Assembly: GCA_964017235.1 (NCBI GenBank)
Contig: OZ024930.1
Span: 30,508,614 to 30,572,613 of the forward strand
Direction of reading: 5' to 3'
Origin: Sabellastarte sp. h YS-2021
Lineage: Eukaryota; Annelida; Polychaeta; Sabellida; Sabellidae
Length of the DNA: 64,000 nt
Shown here piece by piece: positions 11,263 through 21,873 of the stretch. The notes beneath the pieces are model-generated. The model was not told the origin of the DNA. It searched no databases and worked only from the letters and a program-made list of their open reading frames with translations. Position 1 is the stretch's first letter, and each line of letters opens with the position of its first letter. The translations under genes and the position numbers were made by a program.

Positions 11263-11330
11263 TCTCTGCGGACGCGGACGACGACGATGATGAATCCATA
11301 GTATCCCCGCTTTGTGCCGGGGATACAATA
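11263..11330 (+). repeat. GC-rich tip with terminal hairpin
   Basis: GCGGACGCGGACGACGACG is followed by a hairpin with arms GTATCCCC (11301-11308) and GGGGATAC (11319-11326), then an AT-rich exit. This resembles the 3' ends of Helitron/Helentron-like non-autonomous elements. I infer it closes the composite element that starts near 9350. Confidence 0.6.
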
Positions 11331-11399
11331 ATTTTTTAGTAGTCGCTATAATTGTTGCATGATAAATTTATAATCCTTATCTTTTATTGTCTTTTTTTT

Positions 11400-11429
11400 G
11401 TGTGTGTGTGTGGGGGGGGGGGGGGGGGG
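11400..11429 (+). repeat. (GT)n followed by G-run
   Basis: GT dinucleotides pass into a run of about 18 G. Confidence 0.9.
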
Positions 11430-11430
11430 C

Positions 11431-14164
11431 TCGGGGAATGCCTGTACATCTAGGTGTGCAGGGTCTCATTCCTAGAGCCACCTTAATTTTCAATTTTTCA
11501 GATATTTATTCTTTTGATGACATAATATGTAGGTGACCCTGCTGCGATTGGTCAAGGAGCCAGTTGGCCCTGCTTTATAGTTTTCAGCCCTATTACTTTG
11601 TCATTGGACATAGGACAAACAGCATGACTAAAGAACTTCTTGGCCCTCTCCTTGTTTGGTGGCCTTGGGACTGGTGTTGGTTACATTTGCCTACTGTGTC
11701 ACTGCAGCTGGGTCAACAGATGTGTCAGTGTTTGGCTTACTGACACTTCTGTGTTGGCTCCCTCCTGTTATTGTGTTGCTACTGGATTCAGGAGCCTGCC
11801 AGCTGATGGTTACTTTCCTGTGTGAACCCTGGAATTACTTGGGGTGTGTGCGTCAGTTATACTTGTCACTTTTTCACCTATGCTATTGGTGTTCTATTAG
11901 TGACCACCTTGTGTACGTGCTCACTTTACCGCTGTGAACATAGACTGTGAGATGTTTCTTTGGAGTCACATCAGCTGTGTGATATCATTACAGAACTGGT
12001 TAAGTGATCGGGACTGGAAATTTCATAGGATCACATGCTCTTTATTTGTCTCTTAATGGCCTGCAGCAGCTTGCTGGGGAGCCTTATGAGTCTTTCCAGT
12101 AGAAGTCTGCTATTGTTTGTCTCATCGCAGGCATTTCCACATTATCATGGCTTCACACATCTGAGGGATGAATCGACATTGGGAATGTTATAGTGTTATA
12201 TACCTCAGTGACATCTACATATTGTGGGCCCTTGTGGGAAGAATGTTCAGAATTATGATGCTATTAGCTTTAAGGGAGGCGTCTACATTAGCTTCATGTA
12301 TATCATGCTTGATTTCATTGGTTTATGTCATTGAGAGAATGGTGCATCTGTCTGGACTGGAAATTTCGTAGTGTCATATACTCCGCTTTTGTCAACAAGT
12401 TGTGGGGTTCAGCTTGTTTAGGAGTACTATGAGTACATTTCCACTGGATCTACCATAAGGGATAGGACTGGTTACCATTAGTGTAGGACTGGTTCTTTAT
12501 CGGGACTGGGATAATCACATGTTGTACTCCTTAGGGTGCTGGATGGTACCTTGGGAGTTGTGAGGAAATCCTGCTTATCTGGATCACTGTACAAATTTCA
12601 TAGCAGTCCTTTGGAGTCCTTTCCTGCCTTGGACCTTCCTTGAGTGCTACCCGGCTAGGAGTGGGGTCTCTGGTTGCACTTTTATGTCTACCACCTGCAG
12701 GAGCAGCCTGTGTTAGGACTCTCCTGCCACATGGACACAATGGCCCTGTTATTAGATTTTAAATATTTTGCTTCGGCACCTACTGGATCTTAGAGCTGCT
12801 TGTTATGCTTTTATGTCATCTAATTTATGTTTTTCATTTGATTTATTTCATATTATGATTTGTATGCTAAAATGGGGGGTAGGGGGTATCGAGATATTGA
12901 AGGAAAAGCTGACAGAAAGATCCTGATTTTGTCACAGTATACAAGTTCTGGTTTAAATGGTAATAGGGATTGTATATATGAAAATTCCCAGACATTTGCA
13001 AACCCACAGAAAAAAGGGGCTCCGAAAATCTCCAACATAAAATTCCCAATACTGTGAGCTTATGGCTCATGTTAGCCATTGGCTCATGACTAAAAAAACA
13101 CACTTCAAATAACTTAACCATCCACTTTTATTAATATATCATTTCATCGTATCACAATATTCACATTCAATATTTGGTTTCAGGAATATAGCACACTGCA
13201 GTCTGTCGGTAAGTGACAAGAGGATGTCTGCATTAAGCTGAGAGCTGGTGTAACCCATGAAATATCCTCAGATTTTCTGTCCCTCAGCCTGCCTGTGACT
13301 GCAGGTCCCCCTCTACTTTAAGATACTACACAAAGCTAAGCTAGCCTCATTTTGGAAAAAGTAAATCATCAGAATGACTGAATTATAATGCTATGGTCAT
13401 CATATAGGGAGAATTATATAAACACAAAGTCAATGAATCTTGCAATTGTAGGACAGTGTGTCCTATTGTTAAACCAATCATGTATGGTGTGGCACCACTA
13501 ACCAGTGAAGTACATATAAAACAACTGAGAAAAGATGTCTCGTTCTAGTCAGAGGTAAATACCTGATATATGACTTTCATGATAGCATATATTTCGACCT
13601 TCTAAAATTGAATTGGTCTCACCAGAGGCTGAAGATTCATATGATCTGACCCCCTAAGGTACTATATTTGGCTCCAGCAGGCTCCAGCAAAAATGTGCCC
13701 CGGAGTTGCCCCGGATTGCCCCTGATTATTGATTTTTTATAAGAATCAATAATAATGGTATTTAGGTGATATAAAGTGTATATCTGATATGTGTATGTAG
13801 TGCATATCACATATTTGTGTTTTTGTATTGGCGGGGGAGTACCAAATGGGTGGTTGCCATAGTGACCTAAACTCGAATTCACTCAGTCCCATTGCCTTCC
13901 TAGCGACTTAGGAAGGTAGGGAGATAGTCAGGCATACCAATCTATTGTGATTGTCAGATCTCATTTTATTGCATTGTTTTATGTATTGTCATATTGCATA
14001 AAATGGATCAATAATAGATAAAATATAGTTTTTCTATTTATTTCATATTTTGAAAAATAATGTATTAATGAGATTTGTTTTCAGATTTACAAGTGTATAT
14101 TTATTTAGGACTTAATGGTTGTATGATCTTATTGGTGTGTATGTTATACATATTATGATATTCA
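11431..14164. other. no gene recognised; minor internal repeats
   Basis: Small open frames here show no recognisable domain. GGGACTGGAAATTTCATAG near 12009 recurs diverged near 12356, suggesting an old ~345-bp duplication. A 10-bp-stem hairpin with arms ATTATTGATT and AATCAATAAT lies at 13725-13753, next to a GC-rich CCCCGGATTGCCCC patch that might mark the end of an unidentified element. Confidence 0.4.
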
Positions 14165-14455
14165 TATGTATAGTCTGAAAATGTGGTGTAAAGACCTTTG
14201 ACAGTTAAGGATTGAACTGTATAAGTCAGCCCTTGGATGGTTGCTAGGGAATGAAAGCAAATTTGAATTGGTTGCTAAGAGAGTTTGCACAATGTTGCAT
14301 TTTGATATACCATAAATAAAACATTAATATGGTCTGAAAACCCAAAACAGTTCAAGATATGAACTATATAAATCAGTCCTTTGATGGTTGCTAGGGAAGG
14401 AAAGCAAATTTGAATTGGTTGCTAAGAGAGTTTGCACAATGTTGCATTTAAATGT
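14165..14455 (+). repeat. Two-copy direct repeat, ~147-bp period
   Basis: GATGGTTGCTAGGGAA and GCAAATTTGAATTGGTTGC recur with a spacing of 147 bases (14239 to 14386). The second halves are almost identical; the first halves have diverged. Confidence 0.85.
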
Positions 14456-14627
14456 CATACATCTCTTATTACGTCAATTGTGATATTTTATGTGACATAA
14501 AAGTTTTCCCAATATTTTTGCTATATGATTGTCACTGTGTGTAATAAATTCCAATATACAGACAAACAAGGGGGTAAGGGGTATAGTGGCACCAACTATA
14601 CAATAAGAGGAAAACTATTACACAGTT

Positions 14628-14684
14628 GATTGATGCCAATAGGTTTTACAGAATGATCTATGTTATATAATAAAAGAAATATCA
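14628..14684 (+). mobile_element. DIRS end relic, part 1 (split by PAL155)
   Basis: TTTTACAGAATGATCTATG through AAAGAAATATCAA matches DIRS-3 at about 61028-61075. The rest of the same DIRS end resumes at 17704. Confidence 0.72.
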
Positions 14685-14959
14685 ACAAGAGGAGAGTGCC
14701 CGTGAACGGGCACTGTGTCAGCTGACTGAGTGTTTTTGATTTGTGAAGGTGATTAGAGGACAGAATAATTATCAGGAAAAGGGCTGTACAGAAATACAGT
14801 AAATGGTAACTGAACAGCAAGTTCGAAAGAAATTCCGAAGCTGACAGAAGAAAAGGATAAAAAAGTTGTGCCCTGTAAATGGTATTATGAAGGAAAATAA
14901 CAAGGTAATTGTTTAAGTGTAAAAAAATAGGTTAAAACATATTTAAAGAAATACTACAA

Positions 14960-15530
14960 ATGCATATCCTCGTTCGACCTTGAAGAAGGGGTCCAAGGTC
15001 AAATCTAACCACACAAATACATTCCCAGCCCATGATTTCCTATGGTTTATCATTCCAAACCTCTAGGACCAATTATAAATGAGTTATAAGCACTTTTAAG
15101 CTTGGCTGTCCTCATTTGACCTTGAAGGAGGGGTCCAAAGGTCAAATCTGACCATACCAAAAGATTCCGAGCCAATGATTTCCTATGGGATGGTTTACCA
15201 TCCCAAATCTCTGTCACCAATAATAAGCGAGTTGTAGGCACTTTCAATTTTCGCTATCCTCATTTGACCTTGATGGAGGGTTCCAAGGTCAAATCGGACC
15301 ATATCAACAGATTCACAGCCCATGATTTCCTGTCTGTTTACCATCCCAAACCTCTGGGACCAATAATAAGCAAGTTATAAGCACTTTTAAGTTTGGCTAT
15401 CCTTGTTTGACCTTGAAGGAGGGGTCATTGAAGGTCAAATCTGACCACACCAAAAGATTCCCACCCCATGATTTCCTACAGGTTGGTTTATCATCCCAAA
15501 CCTCTAGGATCAATAATAAGGGAGACAAAA
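14960..15530 (+). repeat. Array of ~140-150-bp units in PAL155 copy A, 4 copies
   Basis: GACCTTGAAG-type blocks occur near 14978, 15118, 15268 and 15411. Each unit reads CTTGAAGGAGGGGTCCAAGG, TTCCCAGCCCATGATTTCCT, ACCAATAATAAGCGAGTTAT. Confidence 0.88.
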
Positions 15531-15705
15531 AACACCTGTGGCGGCCATCTTGTTTCTCAAAATGAGGCCAAAAATATTCCCAGACAACATTTTATGGTTA
15601 TTAATATATACTGCAAACTTAAGAAAGCTAGCTAGAATATTTTTTTTCATCAGAGCAGTAATGGTGAAATCTCTCTCTACACACTGCGGCTATCCAGTGG
15701 ATACA

Positions 15706-17285
15706 ATGATTTACTCAACAGTGAGAACCTGAAAGTAGCTATTGCTCAGCTATGCCATGACATGGAGGTCTGCAATTTCACTATGTTATAGCTGACCAAA
15801 AATTCTGTGAATAACATATTTAACAAATTACTCTCAATGTAATAGTTTTCAAGTTACAACTGATTTACTCAACAGTGAGAACCTCAAAGGAACTATTACT
15901 CAGCTATGCAATGAGCTACGTGTCTGAAATTTTACTATGTTATAGCTAACCCAAAAGTAGGTGAACAACATATTTAAGCAAACTACTGTAAATGCAATAG
16001 TTTTCAAGCTACAACTGATTTACTCAATAGTGAGAACCTGAAAATAGCTATTGCTCCGCTATGCCATGAGTTATAGGTCTGTAATTTCACTATGTTATAG
16101 CTGACCCAAAAGTAGGTGAACAATATATTTTAACAAAATACTCCAAATGCAATATTTTTCAAGTTATAGCTGATTTACTCAACAGTCAGTACCTGAGAAT
16201 AGCTATTGCTCAGTTGTGCCATGAGCTATAGGTCTATAATTTCACTATGTTATAGCTGACCCAAAAGTAGCTGAATAACATATTTGCACAAATTTCTGTA
16301 AATGCAATAGTTTTCCAATTATAACTGATTTACTCAACAGTGAGAACTTCAAAGTAGCTATTACTCAGCTATGAAATGAGCCACAGGTCTGAAACTTCAC
16401 TATGTTATAGCTGACCCCAAAATAGGTCAATAACATATTAAAAACAAAATACTCTAAATGCAATAGTTTTCAAGTTATAAGTGATTTACTCAACAGTGAT
16501 AACCTAAAAGTAGCTATTACTCAGCTATGCCATGAGCTACAGGTCTGAAATTTTACTATGTTATAGCTGGCCCAAAAGTAGCTGAATAACATATTTATAC
16601 GAAATTCTCTAAATGCAATAGTTTTTAAGTTACAAGTGATTTTACTCATGATGGAAGTTACTGAAAAGCCCAAAAGTAGCTATTACTCACTTAGCTATTG
16701 AGACAGACACCCAACTTACTCACCATATTGTAGCTATGAAAAAAGTAGCTGAATAACATATTTTAACAAAATGCTCTAAATGCAACACTTTTCAAGTTAT
16801 AAGTGATTTACTCAACAGTGATAACCTAAAAGTAGCTATTACTCAGCTATGAAATGAGCTACAGGTCTGAAATTTTACTATGTTATAGCTGACCCAAAAG
16901 TATCTGAATAACATATTTATACGAAATTCTCTAAATGCAATAGTTTTCAAGTTATAAGCGATTTACTCAACAGTGATAACCTAAAAGTAGCTATTACTCA
17001 GCTATGCCATGAGCTACAGGTCTGAAATTTCACTATGTTATAGCTGGCCCAAAAGTAGCTGAATAACATATTTATACGAAATTCTCTAAATGCAATAGTT
17101 TTTAAGTTACAAGTGATTTTACTCATAATGGAAGTTACTGAAAAGCCCAAAAGTAGCTATTACTCACTTAGCTATTGAGACAGACACCCAACTTACTCAC
17201 CATATTGTAGCTATGAAAAAAGTAGCTGAACAACATATTTTCACAAAATGCTGTAAATGCAACACTTTTGAAGTTATAAGTGATT
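15706..17285 (+). repeat. 155-bp array in PAL155 copy A, about 10 units
   Basis: The unit is marked by GATTTACTCAACAGTGA, TAGCTATTACTCAGCTATGC, ACTATGTTATAGCTGACCC and AAATGCAATAGTTTTCAAG. A special terminal variant (TTTTACTCATGATGGAAG, ATTGAGACAGACACCC) appears twice, near 16636 and 17115, showing an internal block duplication. Confidence 0.92.
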
Positions 17286-17703
17286 TAGTGCATGATTTCA
17301 TGAATTTTAATGCATTAAAAATTATTAAAAAAATTTATTAAAAAAAAAGTAAGACAGATCCAGGTCTCATACTCACACAAGAGAATCTACCTCTGGCCTA
17401 GTACATATATGCAAGATATGAGAGAAATCCCTGCAATAGTCACTGAGAAAATTGTGATAAAAAGTTGAAATTTTCACACTTTTGGTGGGGGTACCCCCCT
17501 TGTAATGTCTCTAGCAAACAGACGAACAGACAGATTTGCATGCCTTGAACAATTTTTCATCCTCGATAGATAAGGTATCTTTTAAAAAAAAACAGCATGT
17601 CTCTAGGCCTTGTAGTTTTGGAGAAGAAGTTGTTCACGCGTACGCCCACGCCGCAGAGTGATGACATAATGTCAGCTGACTGATAAGTCAGCTGACATAA
17701 AAA

Positions 17704-17947
17704 AGAACCTCCAACAATAAGTAAAAGCTGAGAAATAAATGAAAATGTCTGTATATTTACAAACAGCTACCAATCAACATGGCCAACGAGAAAGTAGGGT
17801 GATTGGTCAGAAGTTATCACGTGACGACAACTTGAGGCTACGACCAACTATAAATGTCAATTTTTCTTAGACGTTGGCTATGATGCCTTGTGGCCATCCG
17901 AGTACAGCATTGAGTCCCACATGGTAAGCTATTGTAGTGTAATAAAA
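17704..17947 (+). mobile_element. DIRS end relic, part 2 (terminal repeat)
   Basis: It resumes the DIRS end at CCTCCAACAATAAGTAAA and continues through GGCCAACGAGAAAGTAGG, AGAAGTTATCACGTGACGAC and TCCCACATGGTAAGCTATTG to GTGTAATAAAA. It matches DIRS-3 61082-61324 with a diverged middle (ACCAACTATAAATGTC), so it belongs to a related subfamily also seen at 52083-52253. Confidence 0.85.
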
Positions 17948-18920
17948 TCAGGGTCTCTGGGAGAATTTTAGAGACCTTGAGGTGACTTTAAAATTAAAGC
18001 TACAGATTTCAAATTTTCCACAGATAAAGATTACATATAGAAGTTTATCTAATACAATTTAAGACTCGTTAGACTTACCATTTCCAAGTTACTGGGTAAA
18101 ATATATGAAAAATGTCAAAAAAGGGGTCACTCAGGTGGGTGTTTATTGGTCCTCATTCACAGACAAAATGTCTACAGAAAAGCTTGAGTATTGGTACATG
18201 TAAAAAGAACATATTAAAATAATTAAATATAGTCTCAGATAAAATTTCCGCTCCATCAGTCATATAGTTAGACAGCTATAGGGCTTAAATTTGGCAAAAA
18301 GTCCTTAAATTGGATTTTTGTTGGGCAATAAGACCAATCTTGAGGTGACCTTTAATTTAAAGTTACAAACTTCAAATTTTTCACCAACAAAGATTACATG
18401 TAGAAGTTATTTTAATACAGATTGAGACAGTTGCCAGACCATTTCCAAGCTACAGGGCAAAATATGTGTAAAATGTAGAAAAAAATGTCTAAGTAGGATC
18501 TTTATGGGCCTCAAACACAGTTTTAACCTGGACATAAAGTCCTGATTTTTGGTATGGTGAAGACGAATATATTAATGTGTTCCCACAAAAATTTGAGCCA
18601 GATGAGCCACACAATCTTTGACCTAGAGGGCATTAAGCATCTAAAGGTCATATTTCTGACCTTAAGATGGCCATAACTTCTTTATTATTTGGAGTTTTAG
18701 GTCACCTTAAAATAGGAAGGTGGCTGAAAAGCAATCCCATGTAAGCTATCAGCACAAAAAGCCTTCATGGGAAATTTGGTTCAAATATCTACATAATCTT
18801 GCTCTAAATGATTGGAAACAAAGTCGAACAGCTGAGTCAGTCAAAGCTAAACAGCGAATGCCAGACGGCAGTAAAAAGCAAAACTAATATGTCCACCCTA
18901 TTGGGGTGGACATAAATATC
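17948..18920 (+). repeat. Degenerate ~350-bp satellite ending in a hairpin
   Basis: The start (GGGTCTCTGGGAGAATTTTA, GACTTACCATTTCCAAGTTA) matches the array at 61325-62880. It ends with a perfect 10-bp-stem hairpin, ATGTCCACCC (18889-18898) and GGGTGGACAT (18904-18913). A similar imperfect end lies near 52787-52812. The hairpin suggests the 3' terminus of a Helitron-like element. Confidence 0.7.
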
Positions 18921-19509
18921 TACAACTTTCATAAACTTATTTAAGGCAATCCATCTTTGCAACAGTGATCACATTGTTGTTTGGGAGAAAGTTGTTGAGT
19001 CTGTAACCATTAATTCACAATAGCTTGAAAAGTTTAAAACTGATAACATATTTACTCAATGACTTATTAGCTTTAAATAACATGGAACTTCAAGTATGGA
19101 GTTTTAACATCAAACAATACCAAGCTGGCTATGGCTCTATAATCCAATCCTTTTCCTTTGAATCCATGGAAACCGAATTGCTACTCAATATAGCTAATTA
19201 ACGCTCTACGATAGGAGAGAGTTATTGTAATCAGCTTCATTCTGTCTTGCTGTTATTCTGTCTGTTTAGATTCTTGCCTTTGTAGCTGAAAAACTATTGC
19301 ATCAATCAAGCTCAAATGTGGTGGGTAGATACTTGAACATGGGGTACAGACAGATTCCTCCAAATTTGGTGAAACTTCAGTAAACGTCAATGTCAGGAGA
19401 CAGGTTTTCTTATTATCAATTGGGCATATACAGAGAAATCTGCTTCTCTTTGTCATGTACGTATTAAATAAATATGATAATCATGACAGGATTTCTACTA
19501 TATGAACCT
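18921..19509. other. no gene or clear repeat recognised
   Basis: AT-rich. The open frame at 19253-19456 has no recognisable domain. Confidence 0.4.
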
Positions 19510-19712
19510 CTGAGGCCGGGGTTCGATCCCCGTGACGGCCTTAAGTGGGAAAGCTGGTAGTTGCTTGCCGTTGGTCGGCAGTTTACAGTACACAACCCTA
19601 GCGAACTCTATGTACTGGTTTCCTCTGCCCTTCCAACTACCCGTCGTGATATGACCTGTACAGTGTTGAAAGCAACGTAAAACCCAAATAAATAAATAAA
19701 TTCTACTATATA
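19510..19712 (+). mobile_element. SINE, 5'-truncated (plus strand)
   Basis: Begins in the tRNA-like head just before the B box (GGTTCGATCCC, 19520s). The body follows with GTCGGCAGTTTACAGTAC, GTACTGGTTTCCTCTGCCC and CGTGATATGACCTGTACAG, and it ends in an (AAAT)n tail. The A box is missing. It matches the fuller copy at 28346-28583. Confidence 0.85.
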
Positions 19713-20199
19713 AATTTTTGTCCTATCAGAATGGAAAGCCTTGTGACATCAGCAATGTGTAGTACGTCTTAATCACGTCAATTCATTCATTATTTCTTTG
19801 CAAGGATATTTGTTAAAGTTTTTAAAAAATAGAATACTTTACAATACTCGCGAGTCAGGTCACAACGAGTCAAGCATTTTGCTCTCTCCGAGTGCATCTT
19901 GTTATTTATTACTTAGTGAGCTATACAAATACGCTATCCCAAAAGCAAAACTAAGACAGCTATTAGCCCAGAAATCTCACATTCCAAATTTGATGAAGAT
20001 AGCTAAAATACTCTTTACTAAGATGAGTAGAGATGCCACCAGGTGGCAGAAAAAAGGCAAAAAATAATAAATGGTCCACCCCGCTGGGGATTAAACAAAC
20101 TTTCGTTTCTGTTGATGTAGTTGTGAGTTAGTTCTGATGGTGACTTAAAGAAGCCAGTTGGGCATCAAATATAGCCATCCACCTGAAATGTTTTAATTT
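19713..20199. other. no gene recognised
   Basis: Contains a TAGTACGTC...TTCATTCATTATTTCTTTGC stretch that recurs diverged near 32710-32755, and a TGGTCCACCCCGCTGGGG motif near 20072 reminiscent of the hairpin ends at 18889 and 52787. The open frame at 19798-20067 has no known domain. Confidence 0.4.
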
Positions 20200-21873
20200 T
20201 TAAAAATTTGTTGTGTCCATGTTTTTCGTCAAAGAGTGTGTTTCTTTAGGAATTTTGTCTTCTCCACTATTCTCATCACAACTTTGTTTTGTGTCCTCTG
20301 TTTGAATGTTAAAATCAATCAATTCTTTTCCTTTAGTTTCTGGAAGTAGTAGGTACATTAAAGCAGCAAATATAGATAAGCCCCCAAACAACAGGGGTGG
20401 GATAAATGCTCCAAATTTGTTTAAACTTGCCAAATATGGAGAAAAAATCGAACCGAAGCGGCTAAAACAGGAACAGAGGGACAAGCAGATGGTCCGCATT
20501 CTTGTTGGGAAAATCTCTGCTGTAGAAATATATAGTATAGCAAAAACAGCTGATATTGCAAATCGACCAATCTGAGCAAAGCTAATTCTTAACCAAGTTA
20601 TATCAGCTGGAATGAAGATCAATAGTATTAACATGATTCCACTTGTTAAAAACAGTAAAAAAGTGTTGTACTTCCTTCCCAGCTTAGTATCTAAACTAAG
20701 ATACACAAAAATCAAAGCGGCAAACTCCAGCACTGAGGATATCAATGCATTTATATAGATGTTCCCTCCAAGATTTGGAATGTAGAAGGTTAGACCATAG
20801 TATACAGCATTCACACATAACCACATTGCTATTGCAATCAAAGTGATTCTAACAAACATACAAGATTTCAGTAATGAAACCAAATTTGGCTTCTCTTCTG
20901 TAATGGTATGGACTCCCTCTGACTTACTCCAGTCTGACAGAATGTGGTTTGAAAGCTCTTTCTTGTTGACTCTAGCCATTAATTTTACAACATCTAGAGC
21001 CTCTTGAGTTCTGCCCTTAGTTTTAAGCCACCTTGCTGATTCTGGGAGAAAGCAAAAGTGGAGTAAGTACGGAACAGTAAACACAAGGTAGATTAAGTTT
21101 CTTATTCTCCAGTTCTGTACAAAGTAGGCAATGCCAGCCAAGATGACATATCCAACAGTCCAAAAGAAGTACACAGACAACCCAGCAAGAGTTCTCTTGC
21201 TGGGTCCAACGTTTTCTATGGCAAAAATACATAACGTGGTATATAAACTGACAGTTGCATTTGACAACAGGAAGCGGCCTAACATGAACACAAATATATT
21301 CGGGGATAGAGAAATCAGCAAACGACAGGCTAGTATAAGCATCAAGGATCCTAGTATAACAAGCTTTCGTCCAATCCTGTCTGCCAATATCCCCCCAATG
21401 AACACAGCAAAGAACCCAGCAAAGTAGACAGACTGTGATGTAGCCACAAGCCAGTCTTTATCACACACTAAGTCCCATTCAGTAACCATGGTGGTGACAT
21501 ATTCTTCTTTATCATATATCCAACTTTTGCATTTTTCTGAAGAATATTGTGTCATATTCCCAGATTCTATTATGATCTTTGCTTCTTCCACTGTGAGGTG
21601 ACTGTAATTGTACTGATACACTAAACAAGTGTCAGGTACTCCACCAATTGAAGGGGGAGATGTTAATTTTGCAAGTTCCTCAAAATAAATGTTGGATGCC
21701 AGCTGACTGAGATCTGGAATGTTACATCTGAATGGTGGAGTTATGCTACTGAATACATAGTCCAGGTCATCCAATGAAACGTTTACGCCTGCAGAGCATA
21801 CCAGAAGTATTATCATAATCTGGTATGTGCCAAATTCTCTGAGATGTGACACTAAAAGAGTGTCAAAATTCAT
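20200..21873 (-). CDS. SLC22-family organic ion transporter (single exon)
   Basis: 557-residue major facilitator protein with the SLC22 hallmarks in order. The first segment is a membrane helix near residues 16-33. A large extracellular loop follows with Cys and N-glycosylation sites (NYS 89, NMT 106). Then come TEWDLVCDKDWL (131-142), GGILADRIGRK (160-170, the MFS loop 2-3 signature), FLPESARWLKTKGR (275-288), STAEIFPTRMR (450-460) and LLPETKGKEL (509-518). About 12 membrane segments are expected, placing it in the plasma membrane. Family members move organic cations, anions or carnitine; the substrate cannot be told from sequence. ATG and stop are clear, the length is typical of the family (~550), and no frame break is seen. 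It has no intron, unusual for SLC22 genes, so a retrocopy or a lineage-specific intronless paralogue is possible. Confidence 0.92.
   Translation of the reverse strand: MNFDTLLVSHLREFGTYQIMIILLVCSAGVNVSLDDLDYVFSSITPPFRCNIPDLSQLASNIYFEELAKLTSPPSIGGVPDTCLVYQYNYSHLTVEEAKIIIESGNMTQYSSEKCKSWIYDKEEYVTTMVTEWDLVCDKDWLVATSQSVYFAGFFAVFIGGILADRIGRKLVILGSLMLILACRLLISLSPNIFVFMLGRFLLSNATVSLYTTLCIFAIENVGPSKRTLAGLSVYFFWTVGYVILAGIAYFVQNWRIRNLIYLVFTVPYLLHFCFLPESARWLKTKGRTQEALDVVKLMARVNKKELSNHILSDWSKSEGVHTITEEKPNLVSLLKSCMFVRITLIAIAMWLCVNAVYYGLTFYIPNLGGNIYINALISSVLEFAALIFVYLSLDTKLGRKYNTFLLFLTSGIMLILLIFIPADITWLRISFAQIGRFAISAVFAILYISTAEIFPTRMRTICLSLCSCFSRFGSIFSPYLASLNKFGAFIPPLLFGGLSIFAALMYLLLPETKGKELIDFNIQTEDTKQSCDENSGEDKIPKETHSLTKNMDTTNF

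Larger units (their letters stand above)
14685..17703 (+). mobile_element. PAL155 copy A: hairpin-ended element carrying two satellite arrays
   Basis: The 5' module (14685-14960) opens with the 18-bp palindrome GTGCCCGTGAACGGGCAC and then TGTCAGCTGACTGAGTG. Next come a ~147-bp array, a ~180-bp spacer and a 155-bp array of about 10 units. The 3' module (17286-17703) ends GC-rich (ACGCGTACGCCCACGCCGC) with a 12-bp-stem hairpin built from two GTCAGCTGAC blocks. There is no coding potential. Its insertion inside a DIRS end defines both boundaries. The 3' hairpin and short matching subterminal blocks recall Helentron-like non-autonomous elements, but a different class is possible. Confidence 0.82.

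Noticed and set aside
11640..12371. Hydrophobic small open frames
   Set aside because: Leu/Val/Cys-rich composition without a consistent membrane-protein pattern or conserved motif; several frames overlap.
13637..13882. 81-codon minus-strand frame
   Set aside because: Low-complexity, spans a hairpin and a GC-rich patch; no motif.
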